DNA from: Microbispora rosea
GTDB lineage: Bacteria > Actinomycetota > Actinomycetes > Streptosporangiales > Streptosporangiaceae
NCBI RefSeq assembly: GCF_900156315.1
Contig: NZ_FTNI01000022.1
Location: forward strand, 26,751-90,750
Length of the DNA: 64,000 nucleotides
Reading direction: 5' to 3'
Under the pieces are notes generated by a model. The model saw nothing but the letters and a program-made list of their open reading frames with translations. It had not been told where the DNA came from and ran no database searches. A program made the position numbers and the translations under genes. Shown here piece by piece: positions 1 through 9,505 of the stretch. Position 1 is the first letter of the stretch. Each line of letters opens with the position of its first letter.

Positions 1-819
<819 letters not shown>

Positions 820-865
820 CCGTTGCGGAACCCCGGCGGGCCCGTCCCTTCCTGACCAAGGCCTG

Positions 866-883
866 CCCCGGGAAACCCCGGGG
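866..883 (-). terminator. Short GC hairpin in the hpt-ftsH gap
   Basis: CCCCGGG and CCCGGGG form a 7-bp perfect stem around a 4-base loop, 47 bases before the ftsH start and about 200 bases after the hpt stop. There is no T-tract. It could be a weak terminator or leader hairpin that separates ftsH expression from the upstream operon. Only the inverted repeat is observed; the function is inferred. Confidence 0.3.
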
Positions 884-1086
884 TCGCGGCATCCCTTACC
901 GCTCCTTCTGGCTACCGCGGGACGGCCGACCGGCCTCCCACGGATATCCGAAGGTACACCCGGCAGCCGCGTCGGGTAACTGCCCGAGCGGCTCCGGCTT
1001 TGCCTTTCCAACGTACGTCAGCCAACCCCGTGTTCCCCGTCCCGGCGCCCAATAACGCCTGATTCGAGGGTCACTTCGCTAAGGGC

Positions 1087-1644
1087 TTACTCCCCTCCGT
1101 ACACATGAGGCGCAAGAGTCCCGATGAACGGCAGGTTGCGATACCGCTCCGCGTAATCGAGCCCGTACCCGATGACGAACTCGTTGGGGATGTCAAAACC
1201 GACGTAACGGACGTCCAACTCGACCTTCACCGCGTCCGGCTTGCGCAACAGCGTGCAGATCTCCACGGACGCCGGGTTGCGCGACTTCAGGTTGTTCATC
1301 AGCCACGAGAGGGTCAAGCCGGAATCGATGATGTCCTCGACCACGAGCACGTGCTTGCCGGCGATGTCGGTGTCGAGATCCTTCAGCACCCGCACCACGC
1401 CGGACGACACGGTCCCCGCGCCGTACGAGGAAACGGCCATCCAGTCCATCTGCACGGGCACGTGCAGCGCGCGGGCGAGATCGGCCATGACCATGACCGC
1501 GCCCTTGAGCACGCCGACGATCAACACTTCCTTACCGGCGTAGTCGGCGTCGACCTGGCCCGCCAGTTCTCTGATCTTCTCCTGTAGCTCCTGCTCGGAG
1601 ATGAGGACTCGGGAGAGGTCCTTGCCCATGTCGGCTGCGTCCAC
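1087..1644 (-). CDS. hpt: Hypoxanthine phosphoribosyltransferase
   Basis: Purine-salvage enzyme that transfers phosphoribosyl from PRPP to hypoxanthine or guanine, giving IMP or GMP in the cytoplasm. The 185-residue length is typical. The PRPP-binding loop VVEDIIDSGLTL is at 101-112, and LKGAVMV near 47-53 matches the conserved N-terminal loop of the family. The C-terminal segment FDIPNEFVIGYGLDYAERYRN is the family's base-binding and closing region. It starts 12 bases after the tilS stop, so the two are probably co-transcribed, and the tilS-hpt-ftsH order is widely conserved in bacteria. Confidence 0.96.
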   Translation of the reverse strand: MDAADMGKDLSRVLISEQELQEKIRELAGQVDADYAGKEVLIVGVLKGAVMVMADLARALHVPVQMDWMAVSSYGAGTVSSGVVRVLKDLDTDIAGKHVLVVEDIIDSGLTLSWLMNNLKSRNPASVEICTLLRKPDAVKVELDVRYVGFDIPNEFVIGYGLDYAERYRNLPFIGTLAPHVYGGE

Positions 1645-1656
1645 CTGGGGTTTTCC

Positions 1657-2667
1657 TTACGCGAGCGAGAGTTTGTCCACGGCGAACACAAGGGTGCCAC
1701 AGCGCCTGACCACCCCCACCCCCCCGGGTAGGTCCACCCCCTTCTGCCCGTGCCAGCCGGTCACCAGCCGCTCGACCGCCTCGATGTGCACCGCCGCGAG
1801 CGCGGCGGCGTGCGCCCCGGCCTCCACGGCCGCGCGTTGGATGACCCGCCGCCGCACCGCCCCCGGCACGTCCGCCAGCACGGACACCTCCAGTTCCCCC
1901 GCCGGGCCCCGTGACCGCGCGTGGACGGCGTCCGCCCACGCGTCCAGGGCGTCGGCGTCGTCCCTGCACAGCCGGGCCGTACGGGCGAGCGCGTCGGCGA
2001 TCCCCGGCCCCAGCGCCGCCTCCAGCGCCGGCAGGGCGTCGCGCCGCACCCTGACCCTGGTGTACGCCGGGTCGTCGTTGTGCGGGTCGTCCCAGGGACG
2101 CAGGCCGAGCGCGTCACACGCCTGCCTGGTGCGCGCCCGGCCGAGCCCCAGCAGGGGGCGCCGGTAGATCCCCGAGACTTCCGCCATGCCGGACAGGGAC
2201 CGCGTGCCGCTGCCGCGGGCCAGGCGCAGCAGCACGGTCTCCGCCTGGTCGTCGCGCGTGTGGCCGAGCAGGACCGCGGCGGCGCCCAGCCGGCCGGCCG
2301 CGGCGGACAGCGCGGCGTAGCGGGCTTCCCGCGCCGCGGCCTCGGGGCCTCCGGCCGTGCCGACCGCGACGGTCAGCGCCTCGGCCGGGTCGAGACCGAG
2401 CGTGGGCGCGAGCCGTACGAGGTCACGGGCCCGGCCTGCCGAGCCCTCCTGCAGGCCGTGGTCGACGGTGAGCAGCCCGGCGCGCAGGCCGAGGCGCGGG
2501 GCGGCGAAGCCGGTGGCCGCCGCCAGCGCCAGCGAGTCGGCGCCGCCGCTGCAGGCCACGAGGACGAGCGCGCCGGACGTCTCCCCCGCCCTCCCAGAGG
2601 CGGCGAGGTCCGCGAGCGACAGCCGTACGGCGCGGCGGACGTCGGCGACGGCGGGATTCGGGCCCAT
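1657..2667 (-). CDS. tilS: tRNA(Ile)-lysidine synthetase
   Basis: Adds lysine to C34 of the CAU-anticodon tRNA-Ile, changing both decoding and charging; the gene is normally essential. The ATP-pyrophosphatase P-loop SGGADS lies at 40-45, and [15 protein letters not shown] follows near 136-150 as in other N-type ATP-PPases. The 336-residue length fits the short actinobacterial form with a reduced C-terminal domain. It lies 12 bases upstream of hpt and 188 bases downstream of the zinc protease gene start side, in the same direction. Start is the ATG at 2667, giving about 38 residues before the P-loop. Confidence 0.94.
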   Translation of the reverse strand: MGPNPAVADVRRAVRLSLADLAASGRAGETSGALVLVACSGGADSLALAAATGFAAPRLGLRAGLLTVDHGLQEGSAGRARDLVRLAPTLGLDPAEALTVAVGTAGGPEAAAREARYAALSAAAGRLGAAAVLLGHTRDDQAETVLLRLARGSGTRSLSGMAEVSGIYRRPLLGLGRARTRQACDALGLRPWDDPHNDDPAYTRVRVRRDALPALEAALGPGIADALARTARLCRDDADALDAWADAVHARSRGPAGELEVSVLADVPGAVRRRVIQRAAVEAGAHAAALAAVHIEAVERLVTGWHGQKGVDLPGGVGVVRRCGTLVFAVDKLSLA

Positions 2668-2725
2668 GCCGCCATTCTGGCGGTGCCGCCCGTGGGCCGG
2701 GCAACTTCCCGGCCCGGCGACTGCA

Positions 2726-2840
2726 TGATCACGACAGACGTCGGCCCAGGTCAGCCCGGAGGTGGCCGGTTTATCGCGTGATCACGGAGGGATGCGCCGC
2801 AGGTCAGAGGGGATCCCTGCGACAAACTACAAGATCACGG
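2726..2840. repeat. 53-bp spaced repeat upstream of tilS
   Basis: TGATCACG occurs at 2726-2733 and 2779-2786, each followed 21 bases from its start by CAGGTCAG (2747-2754 and 2800-2807). A third, slightly altered copy (AGATCACG) begins at 2832, so the period is exactly 53 bases. The second copy extends to the perfect palindrome CGTGATCACG. The bases between the motifs are poorly conserved. These could be regulator sites about five helical turns apart in the tilS promoter region, or a decayed tandem duplication. Confidence 0.5.
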
Positions 2841-2855
2841 CGGTGGGGTGGGGGG

Positions 2856-3914
2856 TTAGGCGGAGGTCAGGACGCGGGACATCCAGGCGTGCGGGTCGGC
2901 GATCTCCCCGCGGTCGGGCAGGGTCTCCGGCGAGGTCCAGACCTTGTTGAACGACTCCATGCCGGCCTCGTCCACGACGGTGCGGACGAAGTGGGAGCCC
3001 TCGGCGTACTGCTTCATCTTCAGCTCGATGCCGAGCAGCCGGCGGACGAGCTGGTCGAAGCGCGAGCCGCCCTCGCGGCGGCGCTGGAACTTGGCGCGGA
3101 TCTCGGCGACCGACGGCACGACGGACGGGCCCACCGCGTCCATGACGTAGTCGCCGTGCCCCTCCACCAGCGTCATCACGGCCGTCACGCGGTCGAGCAC
3201 GGCCTTCTGCTCGGGCGTCTGGATGGCCTCGATGAGGTTGCCCTCGCCGCCCCTGAAGGCGTCGGCCACGGCGTCGGAGGCGGCGCGCAGGCGCTCCAGC
3301 AGGGTCGCCAGGTCCATCTCGGACGCGAGGAGGAACTCGGTCATCTGGCCGCGGACGTACTCCCTGAGCCAGGGGACGCCGGTGAACTGCACCCGGTGGG
3401 TCTCCTCGTGCAGGCACACCCACAGGCGGAAGTCGCGGGGGTCGACGCCCAGCTCGCGCTCGGCGTGCACGATGTTGGGCGCCACCAGCGTCAGGCGGCC
3501 GGTCGGGGCGTTGCCCGAGGGGTCGGGCGGGAGGAACAGCTCGTACTGCCCGAGCACCCGGGAGGCGAGGAAGGCCAGCACCGCGCCGACCTCGAGCCCG
3601 GTGATGCGCGAGCCGACCGCGCCGACGACCGCCGGCATGTTCGACATCTTCTGCGTCAGCGGCTCCAGCACCACGCGGAAGCCGTCCACGTTCGCGCGGA
3701 TCCACCCGGGACGGTCGACCACGGTCGCCGCCTCGGGCGTCGCCGAGTCGATGCGGGTGAACTCCCGCACGTGCCCCTCGGCGTCCCGCGACAGCCGCCG
3801 CAGTTCGAGGACCGCCTGCCTGGCCTCCTCGCGGCTCACCTGAGGGCCGGGCCGCACAAGGCGCACCCCGGTCGCGACGGCCAGATCCCAGTCGATCACC
3901 TGCATACCCACCAC
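2856..3914 (-). CDS. Zinc-dependent metalloprotease (DUF2342 / coenzyme F420-associated family)
   Basis: Predicted cytoplasmic zincin of 352 residues. The zinc motif HEETH at 169-173 sits in a helix (VCLHEETHRVQFTG), and the surrounding sequence matches the actinobacterial family named DUF2342 or coenzyme F420 biosynthesis-associated. The substrate is not known, and the F420 link rests on phylogenetic co-occurrence. There is no signal peptide or membrane helix. It sits between dacB (49-base gap) and tilS, which is its usual position in actinobacteria. The family assignment is firm, the biological role is not. Confidence 0.9.
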   Translation of the reverse strand: MVGMQVIDWDLAVATGVRLVRPGPQVSREEARQAVLELRRLSRDAEGHVREFTRIDSATPEAATVVDRPGWIRANVDGFRVVLEPLTQKMSNMPAVVGAVGSRITGLEVGAVLAFLASRVLGQYELFLPPDPSGNAPTGRLTLVAPNIVHAERELGVDPRDFRLWVCLHEETHRVQFTGVPWLREYVRGQMTEFLLASEMDLATLLERLRAASDAVADAFRGGEGNLIEAIQTPEQKAVLDRVTAVMTLVEGHGDYVMDAVGPSVVPSVAEIRAKFQRRREGGSRFDQLVRRLLGIELKMKQYAEGSHFVRTVVDEAGMESFNKVWTSPETLPDRGEIADPHAWMSRVLTSA

Positions 3915-3962
3915 CGTACGTTCTCCGACTTCTCGCCGCGCATGCAGGCGTGAGGGGGATCG

Positions 3963-5348
3963 TTAGCTCTGGGAGACGATTGTGGCCATCTTGTCGAGGG
4001 CGGTGATCGCCTCCGGCGGATTGGCCACCTGGTCGGCCATGAACGCGAAGGTCAGCAACCGGCCCTCGGATGTGTACGCGATGCCCGCCAGGGTGTTCAC
4101 CCCGTTCAAAGTGCCCGTCTTGGCGCGCACCAATCCGGCGCCGGCCTTCGAATCGGACTTCTCATATCGATTGTGCAGAGTTCCCGTGAAATGCGCGATC
4201 GGCAGACCGCTGATCAGCGAGTGCAGCTCCGGATGGGCGGGGGACGCCGCCACGGACAGGATGTGGGCGAGTGCCGTCGGCGTGATTCTGTTCCTCGTGG
4301 ACAGCCCGCTGCCGTCGTGGACCTCCACCCCGCCGCCCACGCCGAGACGGGTGAGCACGCGCCCGACCGCCGTGGGCACGCCCTGGAAGGTGTGCGGGAG
4401 GCCTTCCTTGATGGCGGCATGACGGGCGAGCGCCTCGGCGAGATCGTTGTCGCTGTGGGTGAGCGTCCGCTCCACGAGCGCGTAGATCGGGCCGGACTCC
4501 ACCCGGGCCAGCTCCTGCGCCGTTGGCGCAGCCTTCGCGGAGTCGACCCCCTTGCCCACCTTGATGCCGTTCTTCCTGAGCAACGTGGCGAACGCGTCGG
4601 CGGTGGCCTGGGCCGGGTCCGGGTAGCGGGCGCCGTTGGCCGCCCGGCCCTCGTCCATCATGAGCGCGGACACCGGGGCGACGCTGCCCTCCGGGATGTA
4701 CGTCGGTTTCCAGCCCGGCGCCGTGCGCGGTCCGCCGAACAGGGACGCGTCGTACGACAGGTCCACCGAGGTGAGCTTCGCCGCCTTGAGCGCCTTGGCC
4801 GTACTCGACGCGAGCCGGGCGAGCGACGCCGGCCGGGGGTAGGTCTCCTCCTGCTCGCGGGCGTTCGTGCCCGGGCCGGCCAGGGTGGGGTCGCCGCCGC
4901 CGACCAGGACGATCGATCCGGCGGATGCCCCCCGTACGACCCGGGTGGCCAGGCGGGCGTCCGGCCCCACGGTGGCCAGCACCGTCAGCGCGGTGACGAG
5001 CTTGGTGGTCGAGGCCGGGGTGATGGCGGTGCCCGAGCGGCCGTCGAAGATCGGCGTTCCCGTCGCGACGTCGAGCACGATCCCCGCCACGCTGCCGCCG
5101 AGGGCGGGGTCACCCATCGCAGCGGTGAGCCGCGTGGTCAAAGTACCCTTGGCGGGGAGAGCCCCTTCCCCCGCCGCGGCCAGAACAGGACCCGCGGTCA
5201 CCAGGGGGATCGGGGCCGGCTTCGGGGACGCGACCGGAGCCGGGGTTCTGTCGGCGTCATGGGTGATCAGATACGTGCCCGCGAGGACGACGAAGATCTG
5301 CAGCAGGGCGAGGGTGGCCACCACCATCCACCGCTCACGTCGCACCAC
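3963..5348 (-). CDS. dacB: D-alanyl-D-alanine carboxypeptidase/endopeptidase (PBP4, peptidase S13)
   Basis: Penicillin-binding protein that trims stem peptides or cuts cross-links in peptidoglycan outside the membrane. It is 461 residues with an N-terminal membrane/signal helix at about 8-28 and a Pro/Ala linker. The three active-site motifs are visible: STTK at 113-116, SDN in THSDNDLAE, and KTG in RAKTGTLNGVNT near the C-terminus. The long insertion between the first two motifs is typical of family S13. It is transcribed away from ppa (86-base divergent gap) and leads the leftward gene run to ftsH. Confidence 0.95.
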   Translation of the reverse strand: MVRRERWMVVATLALLQIFVVLAGTYLITHDADRTPAPVASPKPAPIPLVTAGPVLAAAGEGALPAKGTLTTRLTAAMGDPALGGSVAGIVLDVATGTPIFDGRSGTAITPASTTKLVTALTVLATVGPDARLATRVVRGASAGSIVLVGGGDPTLAGPGTNAREQEETYPRPASLARLASSTAKALKAAKLTSVDLSYDASLFGGPRTAPGWKPTYIPEGSVAPVSALMMDEGRAANGARYPDPAQATADAFATLLRKNGIKVGKGVDSAKAAPTAQELARVESGPIYALVERTLTHSDNDLAEALARHAAIKEGLPHTFQGVPTAVGRVLTRLGVGGGVEVHDGSGLSTRNRITPTALAHILSVAASPAHPELHSLISGLPIAHFTGTLHNRYEKSDSKAGAGLVRAKTGTLNGVNTLAGIAYTSEGRLLTFAFMADQVANPPEAITALDKMATIVSQS

Positions 5349-5434
5349 TACACCCTCATTTCGCGCCGACCTTGACCACGCCTACGAGACATTAACGCCA
5401 GCCCGGGAGACCGGGGACTCATGCGGAGGAACGA

Positions 5435-5938
5435 GTGGAGTTCGACGTTGTCGTTGAGATCCCCAAGGGACAACGGAACAAGTACGAGGTTGACCACAAG
5501 ACCGGCCGCATACGTCTGGACCGCCTGCTTTTCACGTCTACCCAGTACCCCGCCGACTACGGCTTCATCGAGAACACCCTCGGTGAGGACGGAGACCCGC
5601 TCGACGCGCTGGTCCTGCTCCAGGAGCCGACCTTTCCCGGTTGCCTGATCCGCTGCCGCGCCGTCGGGATGTTCCGGATGACCGACGAGAAGGGCGGCGA
5701 CGACAAGGTCCTTTGCGTTCCGGCGACCGATCCGCGGATGGAGCACATCCGCGACATCCACCACGTCGCCGAGTTCGACCGGCTGGAGATCCAGCACTTC
5801 TTCGAGGTCTACAAGGACCTGGAGCCCGGCAAGTCGGTCGAGGGCGCCAACTGGGTCGGCCGCGTCGAGGCCGAGGCCGAGATCGTCGCCAGCATCAAGC
5901 GCTTCGAGGAGACCGAGCACCACGACGAGGAGCACTGA
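5435..5938 (+). CDS. ppa: Inorganic pyrophosphatase (family I)
   Basis: Hydrolyses pyrophosphate to phosphate, pulling biosynthetic reactions forward; soluble cytoplasmic enzyme. The 167-residue length is standard. The signature [10 protein letters not shown] near 47-56 carries the metal-binding aspartates, preceded by the conserved [11 protein letters not shown]. The start is GTG at 5435 with GGAGGA at 5425-5430 just upstream. It is divergent from dacB, the usual actinobacterial arrangement. The C-terminus ends in an acidic/histidine tail (HHDEEH). Confidence 0.97.
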   Translation: MEFDVVVEIPKGQRNKYEVDHKTGRIRLDRLLFTSTQYPADYGFIENTLGEDGDPLDALVLLQEPTFPGCLIRCRAVGMFRMTDEKGGDDKVLCVPATDPRMEHIRDIHHVAEFDRLEIQHFFEVYKDLEPGKSVEGANWVGRVEAEAEIVASIKRFEETEHHDEEH

Positions 5939-6021
5939 CTCAGGGAGCGTCCCGCGGATCGTGCCGTAGCGAGGCGCCGCCTGGGCGACCGCGGTAGGCG
6001 AAGGATCCAAGGGGCGCGACC

Positions 6022-7188
6022 CTAGCCGGGCCGGGTGGCGCCGACCAGATCGTGGCGCCAGATGGGCGAGATGCGCACCACGTCCCCCGTCTGGGGGGCG
6101 TGGACCATCATGCCGCGCCCGATGTAGATGCCCACGTGGTGGATGTCGCCGGGATTCCGGCTCAGCCGGCCGTAGAAGATAAGGTCGCCGGTGCGCAGTT
6201 CCTTGAGCGGGACGTGCTGTCCCGACGTCCACTGCGTGCCGGTCCAGTGATCGAGTGACACCCCGGCCCGCTGCCAGGCCCGCATCGTCAGCCCCGAGCA
6301 GTCGAACCCGGACGGGCCTGCGGCGGCCCACACGTACGGCTTGCCGATCTGTTTGAGCGCCCATTGGGCGGCCATCTCGCCGGGCCCCGAGCCGAACCGC
6401 CCGGTCCAGGCCGGCGGCTTCAGGCTTATGCGTGCGGGGAGCGCCGTCCGCCTGGCCGACTGGCGGGCCTCGGCCCTCGCCTGTTTCAGCTTGTCGACGC
6501 GGTCGCGCGCGGCCTCCAGGCGTTTGGAGATGTCCGCTTTCTCCTGCTCGATCTGCTTGGTCTGTTCAAGCTGTTCGTCGACGGCCCGCTGTGCCGCGTC
6601 CTTCGCCTGTCGCACCTCGTCGGCGCTGTGCGACTGCTCGGTGTAGGCACGGGCCGCCTGTTCTCGGAGGATCTCGAAGACCTGTTGCGCGTCTTTCAGC
6701 CGTTGCAGCGAAGCGGTCTGTTCGTCGCCGAGCTGCGTCAGCATGCTGGCTCTTCGCAGGAAACCGCGCACGTCGCCGATGCCGCCGATCATGGCGGCGG
6801 CGGACGGTGACAGCCGCACCGCGCCGTACCCCTCGGCCACCCTCGCGGCCACCTCTCCGCGCAGCCGGTCGACCTGGTCGGACGCCTGGCGGACCCGCCG
6901 CGCCGACTGCTCGTACGCGGCACGCGCCTGCTCAAGCTGCACGAGTTGTCCGTTGTACGTCTCCACGAGCCGCTCGGCCTCGGTGTCCAAGTCCTCCCGG
7001 CGGGCCTGCGCGCTCGCGAGGTCGGCCTCGGCCTTGCCCAGTTCCCGTGCGCGCTCCTGCACCTGCTGGCGCGCCTTGGCGACGTCCTTGGCGGACGGTT
7101 TCGGATCGGCTCCCGCCGGGGCTCCGAAGGTCAGGACGAGACTTGACCCGAGCCCGGCGACCAGCCCCGATGCTCTGAGGAGTGGCAA
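6022..7188 (-). CDS. Secreted NlpC/P60 peptidoglycan endopeptidase with coiled coil
   Basis: Cell-wall hydrolase of the RipA/P60 type, expected to cut D-Glu-diaminopimelate linkages. The 388 residues comprise a signal peptide (to about residue 28), a long Ala/Glu/Arg/Gln coiled coil (about 35-240) and a C-terminal NlpC/P60 domain. The catalytic Cys is in FDCSGLTMRAW and the first His in HHVGIYIG, with VHAPQ following. The coiled coil probably holds the hydrolase inactive until a partner binds, as known for RipA-like proteins. The start is TTG at 7188 because no in-frame ATG or GTG precedes the signal peptide. It converges with ppa; no clear terminator separates them. Confidence 0.92.
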   Translation of the reverse strand: MPLLRASGLVAGLGSSLVLTFGAPAGADPKPSAKDVAKARQQVQERARELGKAEADLASAQARREDLDTEAERLVETYNGQLVQLEQARAAYEQSARRVRQASDQVDRLRGEVAARVAEGYGAVRLSPSAAAMIGGIGDVRGFLRRASMLTQLGDEQTASLQRLKDAQQVFEILREQAARAYTEQSHSADEVRQAKDAAQRAVDEQLEQTKQIEQEKADISKRLEAARDRVDKLKQARAEARQSARRTALPARISLKPPAWTGRFGSGPGEMAAQWALKQIGKPYVWAAAGPSGFDCSGLTMRAWQRAGVSLDHWTGTQWTSGQHVPLKELRTGDLIFYGRLSRNPGDIHHVGIYIGRGMMVHAPQTGDVVRISPIWRHDLVGATRPG

Positions 7189-7291
7189 TTCCTTCCCCTT
7201 CCCTGCTCCACTCCCCTCACTTCCCGGCGACTACTCTCCGTACACATTGAAGTTACGCCCAGTAATCAACCTATGTGGTAGGTCGTCCCGT

Positions 7292-9328
7292 TTAGACAGG
7301 GAAAGCCCTTCCAGGCCCTCCGGAGCCTCCGGCCGGGGCGCCGGAGGTGTCACGACGCTCCGGTCCGCGGTCGGAGCCGCCGTCCCGGGTTCCGCCGGGC
7401 ACGCCCGGCGGGGAGCCGTCCCGGCCGGGACGACCGGGACCCGGACCGTCGCGGTGCGAGCCGTCCGGGGCGGGGCCGCCGGGCCGGACCTGCCGCGGCG
7501 GGCCACCGTTTCCGCCGCTCCGTGCCTTTCCACCGCCTCCGGCGCTCTGTGGCCTCCCGCTGCCTCCGGCGCTCTGTGGCCTCCCGCTGCCTCCGGCGCT
7601 CTGTGGCCTCCAGCCTGTGGGTGGCCTCCCGCCTGAGGATTCCCGAGCCTTCCAGGCGCCCTGCGCCTCGTACCGGCCGCCGCTTCCACCGCGCCACGGC
7701 GGGACGGACGATGGCCCGCCGTGGTCACCGGAGGGCTTGCGGGAAGGCGCGGCAGCCGGGGGCCACTCCCTGTGGGGACGGGGATGGTGCTGGTGGTCAT
7801 GCCAGGGCGGACGGTGTCCCGGCCAGTGCGCGGGAGGCGGTCCGCCCCGGGGCGGCCAGCCAGGGCCCGGGCCGCCGGAACCGTGTCCACCGGAACCCGG
7901 CCAACCGGAACCGGGCCCACCGGAGCCCGGCCCGCCGGAGCCGGAGCCGCCGGGGGTGGGCTGCTCCCCCGGCCCAGTGCCGGGGGTGCCGGGGGTGCCG
8001 GGAGTGCCGGGAGTGCCGGGAGTGATGGTGGGCTCGGGCGTCGGGCCGGACGGTGAGACGCCCGGGCCCTGCGAAGAGCCTGTGGGGTGCGCGGACGGGT
8101 TCCCGTGCGGCGCGGGCCGGTGCGGCCGGACGGCGGAGGGCGGCACCGGAGCGGGCAGCGGCACCGGGCGCGGCAGGGCGACCGGCCGCGCGGGAGCCAC
8201 GGGCACGATCGGCTCGGCCAGGTCCGGGGAGACCGGAGGCGCGGGCGAGCGCCCGTCGTCCCCGTCGTCCTCGTCGTCCTCGTCCGGCGTCCCCTCGGGG
8301 GAGGCGGCGCCGCCGGACGGGCCGGCCGGGGCCTCCGCCGTGGGGAGCCGGAGCGAGCCGATCGTGTCGGCGGCCTGCTCACGCAGGTCGCCGGCGAACT
8401 GGGCGAACACGAGCGCGATCGTCGCCACCGCCGCGAGGGCGGCCACGGCGCCCGCCACCGCCTGCGCCAGCCTGCCCTCGCGGCGGCCGGCTCTCGGGAA
8501 GCCCGCGGCGCTGAGCCCGCCGACGCGCTTGGCGACGTACCGCCGATAGGGGACGAGTTCGGGGTCGATGAAGCTGCTGAGCACCCGCACCCGCAGGGTC
8601 TCGGGCAGGGCGATCTGCGGGAGCAGGCCGAACACCTTGGCCGGGGAGACCTGCCGGACGCGCTGCTGCGCGCAGGTCTCGCACCGCGCGAGATGCCGGA
8701 TGAGCTGGGTCCGCGTCTGCGGGGTGAGCTCTCCCGTGAACCCGGCGAGGATGTCGGACGCCCGCGTGCAGCCGTGCGTGGCACGCCTGGCCAGGATCTC
8801 GACGGTCACCGTCTCACGCAGGCGTTCCGTGGCCGCGTCGAGGAGCGCCTCGGCATACCGCTCGCCGGTGCCGAGCACGGCGGCCAGATCACGGCCGGTC
8901 ATCCCGTGCCGGGCCACGAGTTCGAGCACCTCCCGGTCCTCGACCGACAGCGCGCCCACGGCGCTGCTCGCGACGAGACGCAGGTCGGCCTCGGCGCCTT
9001 CGGCCGTGACGCCGGGGAAGGGCACGGTCGCGACGGGGAGCGGCCCGGTGTCCTCCGGCACGCCCCCCTCGCCCGGCGTCCGGCGGCGCATGCACTCGCC
9101 GCGGGCCAGGGCGTACAGCCAGGGACGGAACCTGTCCGTGTCGGCCAGCGAGCCGACAAGGGCCTCCGCGGCGATCAGCGTGTCGCGCAGGGCGACCTGG
9201 GCGGCGTCGGGCCCGGCCAGCAACGTGCGGCAGTACCGGTAGAGATTGCCCGCATATGTGTCATAAAGGGCGGCCAGCGCTCCCGGATCCCGGGCCTGCA
9301 ACGCCTCGACCAGGACGCCATCATTCAT
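7292..9328 (-). CDS. ECF sigma-like protein fused to zinc finger, membrane helix and Gly/Pro-rich C-terminal domain
   Basis: A 678-residue composite protein. Residues about 10-90 resemble sigma region 2 (LYDTYAGNLYRYCR, FRPWLYALARGE). Residues about 125-180 resemble region 4. An anti-sigma-like zinc finger follows (HLARCETCAQQRV), with a single membrane helix near 290-312 (VAALAAVATIALVFAQFAG). The remaining half is extracytoplasmic low complexity: a GTPG repeat, GSGGPGSG repeats and three QSAGGSGRP units. This resembles known ECF groups in which sigma, zinc finger and membrane anchor are on one polypeptide, so release from the membrane is the probable control. No separate anti-sigma gene is adjacent. 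DNA binding is inferred, as region 4 is divergent. Confidence 0.8.
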   Translation of the reverse strand: MNDGVLVEALQARDPGALAALYDTYAGNLYRYCRTLLAGPDAAQVALRDTLIAAEALVGSLADTDRFRPWLYALARGECMRRRTPGEGGVPEDTGPLPVATVPFPGVTAEGAEADLRLVASSAVGALSVEDREVLELVARHGMTGRDLAAVLGTGERYAEALLDAATERLRETVTVEILARRATHGCTRASDILAGFTGELTPQTRTQLIRHLARCETCAQQRVRQVSPAKVFGLLPQIALPETLRVRVLSSFIDPELVPYRRYVAKRVGGLSAAGFPRAGRREGRLAQAVAGAVAALAAVATIALVFAQFAGDLREQAADTIGSLRLPTAEAPAGPSGGAASPEGTPDEDDEDDGDDGRSPAPPVSPDLAEPIVPVAPARPVALPRPVPLPAPVPPSAVRPHRPAPHGNPSAHPTGSSQGPGVSPSGPTPEPTITPGTPGTPGTPGTPGTGPGEQPTPGGSGSGGPGSGGPGSGWPGSGGHGSGGPGPGWPPRGGPPPAHWPGHRPPWHDHQHHPRPHREWPPAAAPSRKPSGDHGGPSSVPPWRGGSGGRYEAQGAWKARESSGGRPPTGWRPQSAGGSGRPQSAGGSGRPQSAGGGGKARSGGNGGPPRQVRPGGPAPDGSHRDGPGPGRPGRDGSPPGVPGGTRDGGSDRGPERRDTSGAPAGGSGGPGRAFPV
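7535..7615. repeat. 27-bp coding tandem repeat (three copies)
   Basis: Three consecutive 27-base units (7535-7561, 7562-7588, 7589-7615) encode QSAGGSGRP on the minus strand in the C-terminal domain of the sigma-like fusion. The first two are identical, and the third differs only at its end. A separate 9-base repeat encoding GTP lies near 7983-8025. Such repeats are prone to copy-number change. Confidence 0.85.
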
Positions 9329-9505
9329 ATAACTGAGAGTAAATGCTCAGTAACTCCCCGCTCCACCCGTTCTTGCGAAGTCACACACCTACATCGTCAG
9401 CTTTTACACTCTGCCATCCGGTTCATTTGCCGGACTTCGCCGTTTTATTGCATGACTAATCGCGAAAAAACCGGCCCGTGGCACAAGACGCCGTACGGGC
9501 GCCTC

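Noticed and set aside
7189..7291. c-di-AMP (ydaO) riboswitch before the NlpC/P60 gene
   Set aside because: The gap is only about 100 bases and lacks the conserved riboswitch core.
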